The position numbers were made by a program, and so were the translations under genes. Positions 53,285 through 63,560 of a stretch of DNA of 64,000 bases are shown piece after piece. Origin of the DNA: Actinomadura atramentaria DSM 43919 (GTDB lineage Bacteria; Actinomycetota; Actinomycetes; Streptosporangiales; Streptosporangiaceae); NCBI RefSeq assembly GCF_000381885.1, contig NZ_KB907208.1, positions 310,001 through 374,000 of the forward strand, written 5' to 3'. The notes beneath the pieces are model-generated. The model was not told where the DNA came from. It did not search any database and worked only from the letters and a program-made list of their open reading frames with translations. The stretch's first letter is position 1. The number at the start of each line of letters is the position of its first letter.

Positions 53285-54579
53285 AACCGTTGCGGGTGGC
53301 GCTGCTGGGGTGCGGTGTCGTCGGCACCCAGGTCGTGCGGCTGCTGGAGGAGCAGCGCGCGGACCTGGCTGCCCGGGTGGGCGCCCCGCTGGAGCTGGCC
53401 GGGGTCGCGGTGCGCCGCCCCGACCGGGTCCGCGCGGGGGTCGATCCGAAGCTGCTGACGACGGACGCCGAGGGGCTCGTCACCCGCGACGACGTGGACA
53501 TCGTGATCGAGGTGATCGGCGGCATCGAGCCCGCCCGGTCGCTGCTGCTCGCCGCGATGAAGACCGGCAAGTCGGTCATCTCCGCGAACAAGGCGCTGCT
53601 GGCGGAGGACGGCGCGACGCTGTTCGCCGCCGCCCGCGAGTCCGGCGCGGACCTGTACTACGAGGCGTCGGTGGCGGGCGCGATCCCGCTGCTGCGCCCG
53701 CTGCGGGAATCCCTCGTCGGGGACCGGGTGCAGCGCGTGCTCGGCATCGTCAACGGCACGACGAACTACATCCTCGACCAGATGGACACGCACGGCGCGG
53801 GCTTCGAGGAGGCCCTGGAGGAGGCGCAGGAGCTGGGCTACGCCGAGGCCGACCCGACGGCCGACGTGGAGGGCTTCGACGCCGCCGCCAAGGCCGCGAT
53901 CCTCGCGCAGCTCGCGTTCCACACGCCGGTGACGGCCGCGGACGTCCACCGCGAGGGCATCACCGAGGTGTCCGCCGCCGACGTCGCGGGCGCGAAGGAG
54001 ATGGACAGCGTCGTCAAGCTGCTGGCCATCTGCGAGCGCGTCCCCGGCGGCGACGGCGTGGACCGGGGCGTCTCGGTGCGCGTCTACCCGGCGATGATCC
54101 CGCGCAGCCATCCGCTCGCCAGCGTCCGCGAGGCGTACAACGCGGTGTTCGTCGAGGCGCAGTCGGCGGGGTCGCTGATGTTCTACGGCGCGGGCGCGGG
54201 CGGGGCCCCGACCGCGTCGGCGATCCTCGGGGACCTCGTCGCCGTCGCCCGCAACAAGGTGGCGGGCACGCCGGGGCCGGTCGAGGTGACGTACGCGTCG
54301 CTGCCCGTCCTGCCGATGGGGGAGACCGTCACCCGCTACTACGTGCAGCTCGACGTGGCCGACCGGTCCGGCGTGCTGGCGACCGTCGCGGAGGAGTTCG
54401 CGCGCAACGGCGTGTCGATCCAGGCCGTCCGCCAGGAGGGCTCGGGGGACGACGCGCAGCTCGTCATCGTCACCCACCGGGCGTCCGACGCGGCCCTGTC
54501 GGCGACGGTCGAGACGCTGCGCGAGTTCGACAGCGTCCGCCGGGTCGCCAGCGTCATGCGCGTCGAGGGCGACGAGTAG
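53281..54579 (+). CDS. hom: Homoserine dehydrogenase
   Basis: A 432-residue protein; the GTG start at 53281 overlaps the lysA stop. NAD(P)-binding GCGVVGTQV is at the N-terminus; [14 protein letters not shown] and [11 protein letters not shown] followed by [15 protein letters not shown] are catalytic-region signatures. A C-terminal ACT domain (from about residue 350, [19 protein letters not shown]) suggests feedback inhibition by threonine. It reduces aspartate semialdehyde to homoserine. Confidence 0.96.
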   Translation: MKPLRVALLGCGVVGTQVVRLLEEQRADLAARVGAPLELAGVAVRRPDRVRAGVDPKLLTTDAEGLVTRDDVDIVIEVIGGIEPARSLLLAAMKTGKSVISANKALLAEDGATLFAAARESGADLYYEASVAGAIPLLRPLRESLVGDRVQRVLGIVNGTTNYILDQMDTHGAGFEEALEEAQELGYAEADPTADVEGFDAAAKAAILAQLAFHTPVTAADVHREGITEVSAADVAGAKEMDSVVKLLAICERVPGGDGVDRGVSVRVYPAMIPRSHPLASVREAYNAVFVEAQSAGSLMFYGAGAGGAPTASAILGDLVAVARNKVAGTPGPVEVTYASLPVLPMGETVTRYYVQLDVADRSGVLATVAEEFARNGVSIQAVRQEGSGDDAQLVIVTHRASDAALSATVETLREFDSVRRVASVMRVEGDE

Positions 54580-54643
54580 CCGCGCGGCCTTGCCCCTGCC
54601 TTTACACTTGCCCGCAAGACCGCAGGTCATCCGAGGAGATCGA

Positions 54644-55711
54644 GTGAACGCGACCGCCCGCGCCTGGCGCGGCCTCATCGAGGAGTACCGCGACCGGCTG
54701 CCGGTGACGGCGGAGACGCCGGTCATCACCCTGCTGGAGGGCGGCACGCCGCTCGTCCCGGCGCAGCGGGTGTCGCAGCTCACCGGCTGCGAGGTGTACC
54801 TCAAGGTGGAGGGCGCCAACCCCACCGGTTCGTTCAAGGACCGCGGGATGACGATGGCCATCAGCAAGGCGGCCGAGGACGGCGCGAAGGCGGTGATCTG
54901 CGCCTCCACCGGCAACACGTCGGCGTCGGCCGCCGCGTACGCGGTGCGCGCGGGCATGACGTGCGCGGTGCTCGTCCCGCAGGGCAAGATCGCGATGGGC
55001 AAGCTGGCGCAGGCGCTCGTCCACGGCGCGCGGCTGCTCCAGGTGGACGGGAACTTCGACGACTGCCTGGAACTGGCCCGCAAGCTGTCGGTGGACTACC
55101 CGGTCGCGCTGGTCAACTCGGTCAACAAGTACCGGCTGCAGGGGCAGAAGACCGCCGCGTTCGAGATCGTGGACGCGCTCGGCGACGCCCCGGACGTCCA
55201 CTGCCTGCCCGTCGGGAACGCGGGGAACATCTCCGCCTACTGGATGGGTTACAAGGAGTACGCGGCGGGCTCCGTCGCGTCCCGCACGCCCCGGATGCTG
55301 GGTTTCCAGGCGTCCGGCGCGGCCCCGTTCGTCAAGGGCGAGCCGGTGCTGAACCCGCGGACCATCGCGACCGCGATCCGCATCGGCAACCCCGCCTCGT
55401 GGGACCTGGCCATCGCCGCGCGCGACGAGTCCGGCGGCGCGATCGACTCGGTCACCGACCGGCAGATCCTCGCCGCGTACCGGCTGCTGGCCGCCGAGGA
55501 GGGCGTGTTCGTCGAGCCCGCGTCGGCGGCGAGCGTGGCCGGGCTGCTCCAGGCCGTCCAGAACGGCGTGGTGGAGCGCGGCTCCAAGATCGTCTGCACG
55601 GTGACCGGAAACGGCCTCAAGGACCCCGACTGGGCGATCTCCGGCGCTCCTGCGCCGACGACCGTCAAGGTCGACGCGCACTCGGCGGCGTCGGCGCTGG
55701 GCCTGACGTGA
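54644..55711 (+). CDS. thrC: Threonine synthase
   Basis: A 355-residue protein, GTG 54644 with GAGGAG upstream. The PLP lysine is K65 in [22 protein letters not shown] binds the phosphate and [12 protein letters not shown] the cofactor. It converts O-phosphohomoserine to threonine. Length and motifs fit the short bacterial class. Its stop overlaps the thrB start. Confidence 0.96.
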   Translation: MNATARAWRGLIEEYRDRLPVTAETPVITLLEGGTPLVPAQRVSQLTGCEVYLKVEGANPTGSFKDRGMTMAISKAAEDGAKAVICASTGNTSASAAAYAVRAGMTCAVLVPQGKIAMGKLAQALVHGARLLQVDGNFDDCLELARKLSVDYPVALVNSVNKYRLQGQKTAAFEIVDALGDAPDVHCLPVGNAGNISAYWMGYKEYAAGSVASRTPRMLGFQASGAAPFVKGEPVLNPRTIATAIRIGNPASWDLAIAARDESGGAIDSVTDRQILAAYRLLAAEEGVFVEPASAASVAGLLQAVQNGVVERGSKIVCTVTGNGLKDPDWAISGAPAPTTVKVDAHSAASALGLT

Positions 55712-56664
55712 CCGCGCGGCCGGAGCCGGTCACCGTCGAGGCCCCGGCGACGAGCGCGAACCTCGGGCCCGGCTTCGACTCCCTCGGCCTCGCGCTGGAA
55801 CTGCGCGACGAGGTCACCGTCGAGATCGACCCGGCGGGGACGGACTTCTCCGGCGTCGCGATCGAGGTGTCCGGCGAGGGCGCGGAGGTCGCGGACCGGG
55901 GCGAGCACCACCTGATCGTCAAGGTGCTGCGGCGCGCGCTCGCCGAGATCGACGCGCTCGCGCCGAAGGCGCTGGGCGACGTCGCGGGCGTGCGCTTGAC
56001 GTGCGTGAACCGCGTCCCGCACAGCCGGGGCCTCGGCTCGTCGTCGGCGGCGATCGTCGCGGGGATCGCGGCGGCGCGCACCCTGCACCCGCACGGCGCG
56101 CTGTTCGGCGACGACGCCGCGCTGCGCCTCGCCACCGACATCGAAGGGCATCCCGACAACGTCGCGCCGTGCGTGGCGGGCGGCCTGACGGTCGCGTGGA
56201 CGACGCCGGACGGGCCGCGCCTGGTCCGGCTCGACCCGGCGGTCGACGGCGTCACGGTCTTCGTCCCCGAGCACCGGGTGCCGACCGAGCGGGCGCGCGG
56301 GCTGCTGCCCGACACCGTCCCGCACGGCGACGCCGCCGCCAACGCGGGCCGGGCCGCGCTGCTCGTCGCCGCGCTCACCGGCGGACTGGACGCCTCGGTG
56401 CTCCTGGACGCCACCGAGGACCGGCTGCACCAGGATTACCGCGCGCCCGCGATGCCGGAATCGGCGGCGCTCGTCGCGCGGCTGCGGGAAGCGGGCGTCC
56501 CGGCGGTCATTTCCGGGGCAGGACCTACTGTCCTGGCCTTCACAACCGCATCACGACTTGATTCGATAGATGGGGAAGCGGGTAATGGCTGGCACGTGTA
56601 CCGGTTGGACGTCGCCCCCCGCGGCGTGCGCGTCCGACCGGGCGTGACCGGCGCCTGGACCTGA
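55708..56664 (+). CDS. thrB: Homoserine kinase
   Basis: A 318-residue GHMP kinase; GTG 55708 overlaps the thrC stop. [14 protein letters not shown] near the N-terminus and the ATP loop [12 protein letters not shown] are diagnostic. It phosphorylates homoserine for ThrC. The order hom-thrC-thrB is the usual actinobacterial one. Codons near 56530-56590 are less GC-rich than the rest, without a frame change. Confidence 0.95.
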   Translation: MTARPEPVTVEAPATSANLGPGFDSLGLALELRDEVTVEIDPAGTDFSGVAIEVSGEGAEVADRGEHHLIVKVLRRALAEIDALAPKALGDVAGVRLTCVNRVPHSRGLGSSSAAIVAGIAAARTLHPHGALFGDDAALRLATDIEGHPDNVAPCVAGGLTVAWTTPDGPRLVRLDPAVDGVTVFVPEHRVPTERARGLLPDTVPHGDAAANAGRAALLVAALTGGLDASVLLDATEDRLHQDYRAPAMPESAALVARLREAGVPAVISGAGPTVLAFTTASRLDSIDGEAGNGWHVYRLDVAPRGVRVRPGVTGAWT

Positions 56665-57082
56665 GCCGGCTCGGGCCGGGCGCGGGTCGGCGGGACACCG
56701 CGATCCGCCAGGTAAAATGCGAACACAACGACCTCTGGGGAATAGCAGTGCGCCCTGGTGATGTTAGGCTGAATGCCGCACCAGATGCCCCGTTCGGGGC
56801 TGTGTGCTCGTCAGCCGTGCGTCACTCCGCGTGGGTCACGCGTACCCGGCTTCCCAAGACCGTGACAACCCGTTGTCCGGCATTCCACCGAAACTGCGGA
56901 CGTGGCGGTACTGGGAGAATCTGCGAGCAACCCGTCCCGTCCACCATCTGGCCATGCCACCAAATCGCCGGCAACGGTCCCACCGCGACCGGCGTAGCCC
57001 GACTCGGCGCCCCCGCCGGGCCGCACCACCGGGTTGACTGGCCGATCGCCGGCCAACGCCCGCTCCCTGGGAAGGACCCTTA
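56665..57082 (+). promoter_or_regulatory. Long leader region upstream of rho
   Basis: 418 bp without a convincing gene. TAAAAT at 56713-56718 is a good -10 element (with GGGACA about 15 bp upstream as a weak -35), which would give an RNA leader of about 360 nt before rho. It is C-rich with relatively few G-runs between 56870 and 57000, a composition expected of Rho-loading RNA. An ATG-type frame of about 77 codons from 56804 has Arg-rich, non-family sequence and I do not call it. Autoregulation of rho through this leader is inference from E. coli. Confidence 0.45.
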
Positions 57083-59044
<1,962 letters not shown>

Positions 59045-59052
59045 CCGACCGC

Positions 59053-59088
59053 TGAACGCCCCGTCCGGGTTTCCGGGCGGGGCGTTCA
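59053..59088. terminator. Strong bidirectional hairpin after rho
   Basis: A 16-bp stem (59053-59068 with 59073-59088, one T-G pair) around a GTTT loop. It starts nine bases after the rho stop and can also serve the convergent gene whose stop is at 59105. Confidence 0.75.
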
Positions 59089-59104
59089 GCGTTTCCGCGC
59101 GGGT

Positions 59105-59719
59105 TCAGGGCGCGAGGACGCGGTAGTCGTCCAAGCGCATGTGGAGCTGCGCGGCCCGGAGCCAGGGCAGCAGCGGGTCGTCGAAGGTGAGGGTGGCGCG
59201 CCGCATCGGGGCGGGGCCGAGGATCGTCGGGTGGTACAGGATGCCCGAGACGGCGGCGGGCCGGGGACGGTCGGCGGTGAGCGCGACGTGGCCGTCGCGC
59301 AGGTGCGGGCAGAGCCGGACGGAGCGGTCCACGCAGTCCGGGCACACGGGCGGGTGCGAGGTGAGGACGGGAGAGGGCCACGGGTCCTCGCGGTACTCGG
59401 CGGCCGACAGCAGCCAGCGGGCGTCCGTCCCGCACGGCGTGCCGCAGACCTGGCAGAGGAGCCGGCGCATGGCGCGGCGCTGCCGCAGGTGGTGGACGTT
59501 CTTGAACAGCGGGCGGCCGACGCCGGGACTGGAGGTGTTGCGCGCCCACAGGACGCCGTGGCGGTCGCGGTCGAGGACGGTCTCGTCGGCGTAGGCGATC
59601 CCGCGTTCGCCAGAAATGATCGTGGCCGGGGGAGCCTCTTCCGACGACCACGCGGTGATGAAGGGGACGACGCCCCAACGCGCGCTCGCGGCGGGAGTGG
59701 ACTGCTGTGGGGAAGGCAT
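59105..59719 (-). CDS. Uncharacterised protein with Cys pairs
   Basis: A 204-residue protein, ATG 59719. The middle contains CQVCGTPCG and, 45 residues on, CPDCVDRSVRLCPH, which together suggest a zinc ribbon or knuckle. GERGIAYADETVLDRDRHGVLWAR and RPLFKNVHHLRQRRAM precede it. No known domain recognised. The ATG is directly preceded on the coding strand by nine C residues (59720-59728), and no clear ribosome site is visible, so start control is unusual. Codon pattern is normal for the window. Confidence 0.6.
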   Translation of the reverse strand: MPSPQQSTPAASARWGVVPFITAWSSEEAPPATIISGERGIAYADETVLDRDRHGVLWARNTSSPGVGRPLFKNVHHLRQRRAMRRLLCQVCGTPCGTDARWLLSAAEYREDPWPSPVLTSHPPVCPDCVDRSVRLCPHLRDGHVALTADRPRPAAVSGILYHPTILGPAPMRRATLTFDDPLLPWLRAAQLHMRLDDYRVLAP

Positions 59720-60026
59720 GGGGGGGGGAGTCCCTGTCTGGCTGAGGAGATTTCCGCGCGCGGACGCGCGGCTGGCTGGAATCGCGGCGGGAACTGATGC
59801 GGAGCGGCCCCGGAGGCCAATGGACGGAACTCCTCCGGGGCCGCCCCGCCGGTCGGGGCCGGTCCGCGCGTAGGGGCCGACCCGCGCGGCCACACCGGTC
59901 CCCGCCGGGTCTCGGACACCACCACGCACCGCCACACGGCCACCGCCCACGCACCGCTGTGCAGCCGCCGCCCACGCACCGCCGCGCGGCCACGCACCGC
60001 CGCGCGGCGACCGCACGCGCACCGCT

Positions 60027-60478
60027 GCGCAGACGCGGTTCGCGCCCGGCCGCGCGGGTGCGGTCCGCGTGCCATCGTGCGGATGCGGGTCGCGCACCGT
60101 CGTGCGGATGCGGGTCGCGTGCCATCGCGCGGACGCGGGTCGCGCACCGTCGCGCGGACGCGGGTCGCGCGCCCCCGTGCGGACGCAGCTCGCGCACCGC
60201 CGTGTGGACGCAGCTCGCGCGCCGCCGCTCGGCCGCGGGTCGCGCACCGCCGTGCAAACGCGGTTCGCGCACCTCGGATGCGGGTCGCGCGCCATCGTGC
60301 GGACGCGGCTCGCGCATCTTCGTGCGGACGCGGACCGCGCGCCATTGCGCGGATGCGGGTCGCGCACCTCCGTGGACGCGGTTCACGTCCCTCCGCGCGG
60401 ACGCGGGTCGTGCCGTTGTGTGGACGTGGGGTCATGCCGTCGTGTGGACGCGGATCGTGCGTCGTGCGGACGCTCTCC
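60027..60478. repeat. 25-bp minisatellite (about 17 imperfect units)
   Basis: Units of the form CGTGCGGACGCGGGTCGCGC followed by ACCGT follow one another; clean 25-bp units run at 60051-60250 (eight in a row) and 60296-60370, with 21-24-bp variants between and after. The first four bases vary between CGTG and CGCG, and the end between ACCGT and GCCAT. Since 25 is not a multiple of three, no frame stays constant, so this is not a coding repeat. The surrounding 59729-60714 holds no supported gene; 60480-60714 is GC-rich and degenerate. Confidence 0.75.
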
Positions 60479-60714
60479 GCGCCGCCGGTCGGATGCGCGT
60501 CGCGGTCGGCGTCGCGCGGTTCGGCCGTGCTTTCGCCGGTCGGCGCGGGTCGGTCGCGCCGTCGCCGGTCGGCTGCGCCGCCGTGGGGCGGGCGCGAGTC
60601 GGGCGTGCCGCTGTCGGGTGGACATGGTCGGGCGTGCGGCTGTCGTGCGGACATGAGTCGGGTGCGTCGTTGTCGGGCGGACGTGTCGTTGTCGGACGGA
60701 CGGGCGGGCCGTCG

Positions 60715-61116
60715 TCAGGCGGGCGCGGGCGTGGGCGCGGGCGCGGGCGCGGCGGGACCGTGGGGCGCGGGGACGGGGTCGGCCGACCCGCGACGGGCGG
60801 GCGCGGGTCCGGCCGTGTCGCGGTGGTCGCGGCGCGGTCCCGCCGGGTCCGCCGCCCCGTGGTGGGCGCCGGTGCGGGCGTCGGTGCGGGCGCGGGCGCG
60901 GGGATCGGCGTGGGCGAGTTCGATGGCCTCCTGCGCGTCGAGCTGGGCGCGCAGGTCGGCGGGGTCGTCGGCGATGAGCGTGCGCGCGAGGCCGCGCCGG
61001 GTCTCCCGGTCGCTGAGCGCCCGCCGCCGCGTCGCGCACAGCAGGACGCCGTGGCGACTCGTCCAGAAACTCCACCCGGGCCAAATGGCGCGAAGGTCCG
61101 ATTCTTCCGTATTCAC
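60715..61116 (-). CDS. Small conserved-type protein beside XRE/DUF397 locus
   Basis: A 133-residue protein; GTG 61116 is preceded by GAGGAG. The first ~75 residues look like a real fold (ESDLRAIWPGWSFWTSRHG, LLCATRRRALSDRETRRG, RTLIADDPADLRAQL). The last 50 are Ala/Pro/Asp-rich, ending PAPAPTPAPA, encoded by GC-only DNA that merges into the degenerate repeats. Divergent from the XRE regulator. Proteins with this WPxWxFWxSRHG start often sit near DUF397 loci in related actinomycetes (recollection, not checked). Confidence 0.6.
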   Translation of the reverse strand: MNTEESDLRAIWPGWSFWTSRHGVLLCATRRRALSDRETRRGLARTLIADDPADLRAQLDAQEAIELAHADPRARARTDARTGAHHGAADPAGPRRDHRDTAGPAPARRGSADPVPAPHGPAAPAPAPTPAPA

Positions 61117-61277
61117 GATGACTCTCCTCGAAATCAATTAACGAACTTCTCGGATACGTCTGGTGCCTGCTCGTGGGATCTGTCTACCCTGACGCTCAGC
61201 GCGGAGGAACACGTTTCGTCCGCCACTCGTGACCGTGTGTCTCCCCCGGTCCGCCTGTGAGAAAGGTGTGAGGAAGC

Positions 61278-62099
61278 ATGAGCGCCAACCCCAACAACCG
61301 CCCGACCTGGCTGCAGTACCTTGCCAACGAGCTGATCGCCTGGCGCGAACACCGCAACCTCACCCAGGAGGAACTCGCCGCAAAGATCAATTACTCGCCG
61401 TCGATGGTCAGCATGGTCGAGACCGCTCAGCGCCAGCCCAAGCCCGAGTTCATCCAGGCGTGCGACAACGTGATGGATACCAGTGGGGCGCTTCTGCGGC
61501 TCTACAAGGAACTCGTGATCCGAGAGTCGGTGCCGGACTTCGTGAACCGCTGGCGTGGGATCGAGGAGAGCGCGTCCGGACTCAACACCTTCCAGCTTTC
61601 GTTCATGCCCGGGATGTTGCAGACCCAGGAGTACGCCCGTGCCGTGCTTCGGCTTGGGTTGCCTACTGCTTCAGATGAGGAGATCGATACTCGAACGCTG
61701 GCCCGCATTGAACGCAAGAAGATCTTGACCGGCAACAAGCCGCCGATGTATGTCGCAATTCTGGACGAAGGCGTAATCCGTCGAGTGATGAAGAGCGTTG
61801 CCATTATGCGTGAGCAGGTGGAACACCTGATCGAGATGTGCGAACTTTCGCACGTCAGGGTCCAGATCGTCCCGGACGAAGTCGGCGGGTACGCTGGATT
61901 CGGTGGGCCGTTTACTCTCGCCACGCTCGATGGCGAGGAGATTGCCTTCCTTGACACGACACTCAGTGGCCATGTAGTCGAAGATCCGGGACACGTGGCC
62001 ATGATCAGGAACCGCTGGGAATCACTGCGAGCCGAAGCGCTGTCGCGCTCGGCATCGCTCAAGCTCATGAAGGACGTGGCAACGCAATGGACACTCTGA
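61278..62099 (+). CDS. XRE regulator with DUF5753 domain (WhiJ/Scr1-like)
   Basis: A 273-residue protein, ATG 61278. N-terminal helix-turn-helix (about 10-75: LANELIAWREHRNLTQEELA, INYSPSMVSMVETAQR). The DUF5753 domain (about 90-270) begins with FQLSFMPGMLQTQEYARAVL and has VRVQIVPDEVGGYAGFGGPF and the usual IAFLDT stretch. Proteins of this class pair with DUF397 proteins to control development or specialised metabolism. Here the last 13 bases overlap the first of six DUF397 genes. DNA is visibly less GC-rich at third positions than in the core genes. Confidence 0.9.
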   Translation: MSANPNNRPTWLQYLANELIAWREHRNLTQEELAAKINYSPSMVSMVETAQRQPKPEFIQACDNVMDTSGALLRLYKELVIRESVPDFVNRWRGIEESASGLNTFQLSFMPGMLQTQEYARAVLRLGLPTASDEEIDTRTLARIERKKILTGNKPPMYVAILDEGVIRRVMKSVAIMREQVEHLIEMCELSHVRVQIVPDEVGGYAGFGGPFTLATLDGEEIAFLDTTLSGHVVEDPGHVAMIRNRWESLRAEALSRSASLKLMKDVATQWTL

Positions 62100-62278
62100 C
62101 CTGGCGCAAGAGCACCCGCAGCGGGTTCAACAACAATGATTGCGTGGAGGTTGCTCGCGCTGCGGGGACCTTCTACACCCGCGACAGCAAGGACCCGGAC
62201 GGCCCCCGGCACAGCCTTCCGATCGCTGAGGCCGCCTCGTTCATCGAGGCGGTGAAGCGGGGTACATACGACCTGTGA
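62087..62278 (+). CDS. DUF397 protein, copy 1 (type A)
   Basis: 63 residues, starting MDTLTWRKSTRSGFNNNDC and ending in EAVKRGTYDL. The W-R-K-S-x-R-S opening, CVEVA, RDSKDPDGP and final F-I-x-x-V-K motifs define DUF397. Type A is marked by SGFNNNDCVEVARAAGTFY. It overlaps the XRE gene by 13 bases, so the two are co-translated. Confidence 0.92.
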   Translation: MDTLTWRKSTRSGFNNNDCVEVARAAGTFYTRDSKDPDGPRHSLPIAEAASFIEAVKRGTYDL

Positions 62279-62343
62279 CCCCGTTGGCTGGGTGGGCCGC
62301 CCCGTCCCGCCCAGCCTCTCCGAACAGGAAGGCCAGCGCGGCA

Positions 62344-62535
62344 ATGGACACTCTGACCTGGCGTAAAGCGAAGCGCAGCAACATCAACGGCGGCAACTGC
62401 GTGGAGTTGGCCCGCGCTGCGAACGTTTTTTATGCCCGCGACAGCAAGGCCACGGACGACCCTCAGCACGCCCTGTCACTTCCCGGGGCCGCCGCGTTCA
62501 TCGAGGCGGTGAAGCGGGGTATGTACGACCTGTGA
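62344..62535 (+). CDS. DUF397 protein, copy 2 (type B)
   Basis: 63 residues. Type B is marked by RSNINGGNCVELARAAN after WRKAKR, and the middle is diverged (SKATDDPQHALSLPG). It shares the MDTLTWRK opening with copy 1. A ribosome site AGGAAG lies upstream, and the spacer holds the hairpin 62286-62316. Confidence 0.92.
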   Translation: MDTLTWRKAKRSNINGGNCVELARAANVFYARDSKATDDPQHALSLPGAAAFIEAVKRGMYDL

Positions 62536-62597
62536 CTCCCCCCGGTCGGGCGGGTCGCCCTGTCCCGCCCAGCTCTCACGGGAAGACCGGTGAAGCG

Positions 62598-62792
62598 ATG
62601 CCCGACCTGGTCTGGCGCAAGAGTCTTCGCAGCAGTTTCGTGAAGAATGCAGAATGTGTGGAGGTCGCTCGCGCTGCGGGATCGTTCTACACCCGAGACA
62701 GCAAGGACCCGGACGGCCCTCGACACTGTCTCCCGCTGCCCGAGGCCGCCGCGTTCATCGCGGCGGTGAAGCGGGGTAGGTACGACCTGTGA
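62598..62792 (+). CDS. DUF397 protein, copy 3 (type A, diverged)
   Basis: 64 residues, one more than its sisters because of an inserted residue in RSSFVKNAECVEVA. The remaining FYTRDSKDPDGPRH matches copy 1, so it is type A. Upstream GGGAAG serves as the ribosome site. Confidence 0.92.
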   Translation: MPDLVWRKSLRSSFVKNAECVEVARAAGSFYTRDSKDPDGPRHCLPLPEAAAFIAAVKRGRYDL

Positions 62793-62851
62793 CCCCCGGC
62801 TGGGCGGGTCGCCCCGTCCCGCCCAGCCCCCACAGGAAGGCCGGAGACACG

Positions 62852-63043
62852 ATGTCCTCTTTAAGCTGGCGTAAGTCCACCCGCAGCAACATCAACGGCG
62901 GCGAGTGCGTGGAGCTGGCCCGCGAGGCGAACACCCTCCACGCCCGTGACAGCAAGGACCCCGAAGCTCCCCATCACCGCATCCCACTACCCGAAGCCGC
63001 CGCGTTCATCGCGGGGGTGAAGCGGGGTATGTACGACCTGTGA
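62852..63043 (+). CDS. DUF397 protein, copy 4 (type B)
   Basis: 63 residues with RSNINGGECVELAREANTL, almost the same as copy 6 (differences at the N-terminus and at GVKRGM versus AVKHGD). The near-identity points to a recent duplication or gene conversion. Confidence 0.92.
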   Translation: MSSLSWRKSTRSNINGGECVELAREANTLHARDSKDPEAPHHRIPLPEAAAFIAGVKRGMYDL

Positions 63044-63105
63044 CTCCCCCCGGTCGGGCGGATCGCCCCGTCCCGTCCGGCCCTCACAGGAAGACCGGTG
63101 AAGCG

Positions 63106-63297
63106 ATGTTCGACCTGACCTGGCGCAAGAGCACCCGCAGCGGGTTCAGCAACAACGAGTGTGTGGAGGTTGCTCGCGCTGCGGGGACGTTCTACGCCCG
63201 AGACAGCAAGGACCCGGAAGGCCCCAGGCACCGTCTCCTGATCGCGGAGGCCGCTGCGTTCATTGCGGCGGTGAAGCGGGGTACGTACGACCTGTGA
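63106..63297 (+). CDS. DUF397 protein, copy 5 (type A)
   Basis: 63 residues with RSGFSNNECVEVARAAGTFY, closest to copy 1; the ends also agree (AVKRGTYDL). Ribosome site AGGAAG. Confidence 0.92.
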   Translation: MFDLTWRKSTRSGFSNNECVEVARAAGTFYARDSKDPEGPRHRLLIAEAAAFIAAVKRGTYDL

Positions 63298-63360
63298 CCC
63301 CGTTGGCTGGGCGGGTCACCCCGTCCGCCCGGCCTCCCGCGCAGGAAGACTGGTAAAGCG

Positions 63361-63552
63361 ATGCCCTCTCTCACCTGGCGTAAGTCCACCCGCAGCAACA
63401 TCAACGGCGGCGAATGCGTGGAGCTGGCCCGTGAGGCGAACACCCTCCACGCCCGCGACAGCAAGGACCCCGAAGCCCCTCACCACCGAATCCCGCTCCC
63501 CGAAGCCGCCGCGTTCATCGCAGCCGTGAAACACGGCGACTACGATCTCTGA
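63361..63552 (+). CDS. DUF397 protein, copy 6 (type B)
   Basis: 63 residues, nearly the same as copy 4. It ends AAVKHGDYDL and is followed after eight bases by the partial gene at 63561 rather than by another hairpin spacer, so the array ends here. Confidence 0.92.
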   Translation: MPSLTWRKSTRSNINGGECVELAREANTLHARDSKDPEAPHHRIPLPEAAAFIAAVKHGDYDL

Positions 63553-63560
63553 CCCGCCGG

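Larger units (their letters stand above)
62087..63552 (+). repeat. Three-fold tandem array of a two-gene DUF397 unit
   Basis: Starts of the six genes lie 257, 254, 254, 254 and 255 bp apart. Types alternate A-B-A-B-A-B, so the repeating unit is a pair of about 509 bp (A to A: 511 and 508; B to B: 508 and 509). Each of the five spacers (about 60 bp) carries a GGCTGGGCGGG-like arm and most carry its complement; the clearest hairpin is 62798-62808 with 62818-62828 (11 perfect pairs). Confidence 0.85.

Noticed and set aside
56804-57037. Possible 77-codon leader peptide before rho
   Set aside because: Arg/Pro-rich without a ribosome site or family resemblance; kept as leader RNA instead.
60027-60478. 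CRISPR array
   Set aside because: Units are directly adjacent with no unique spacers and no cas genes are present.
59797-61260. Long plus-strand frames over the minisatellite (up to 487 codons), and the long minus-strand frames 59028-60386 and 59105-60367
   Set aside because: The 25-bp period shifts frame at each unit, and all these translations are Arg/Ala-rich with no domain; only the 59105-59719 part looks real.
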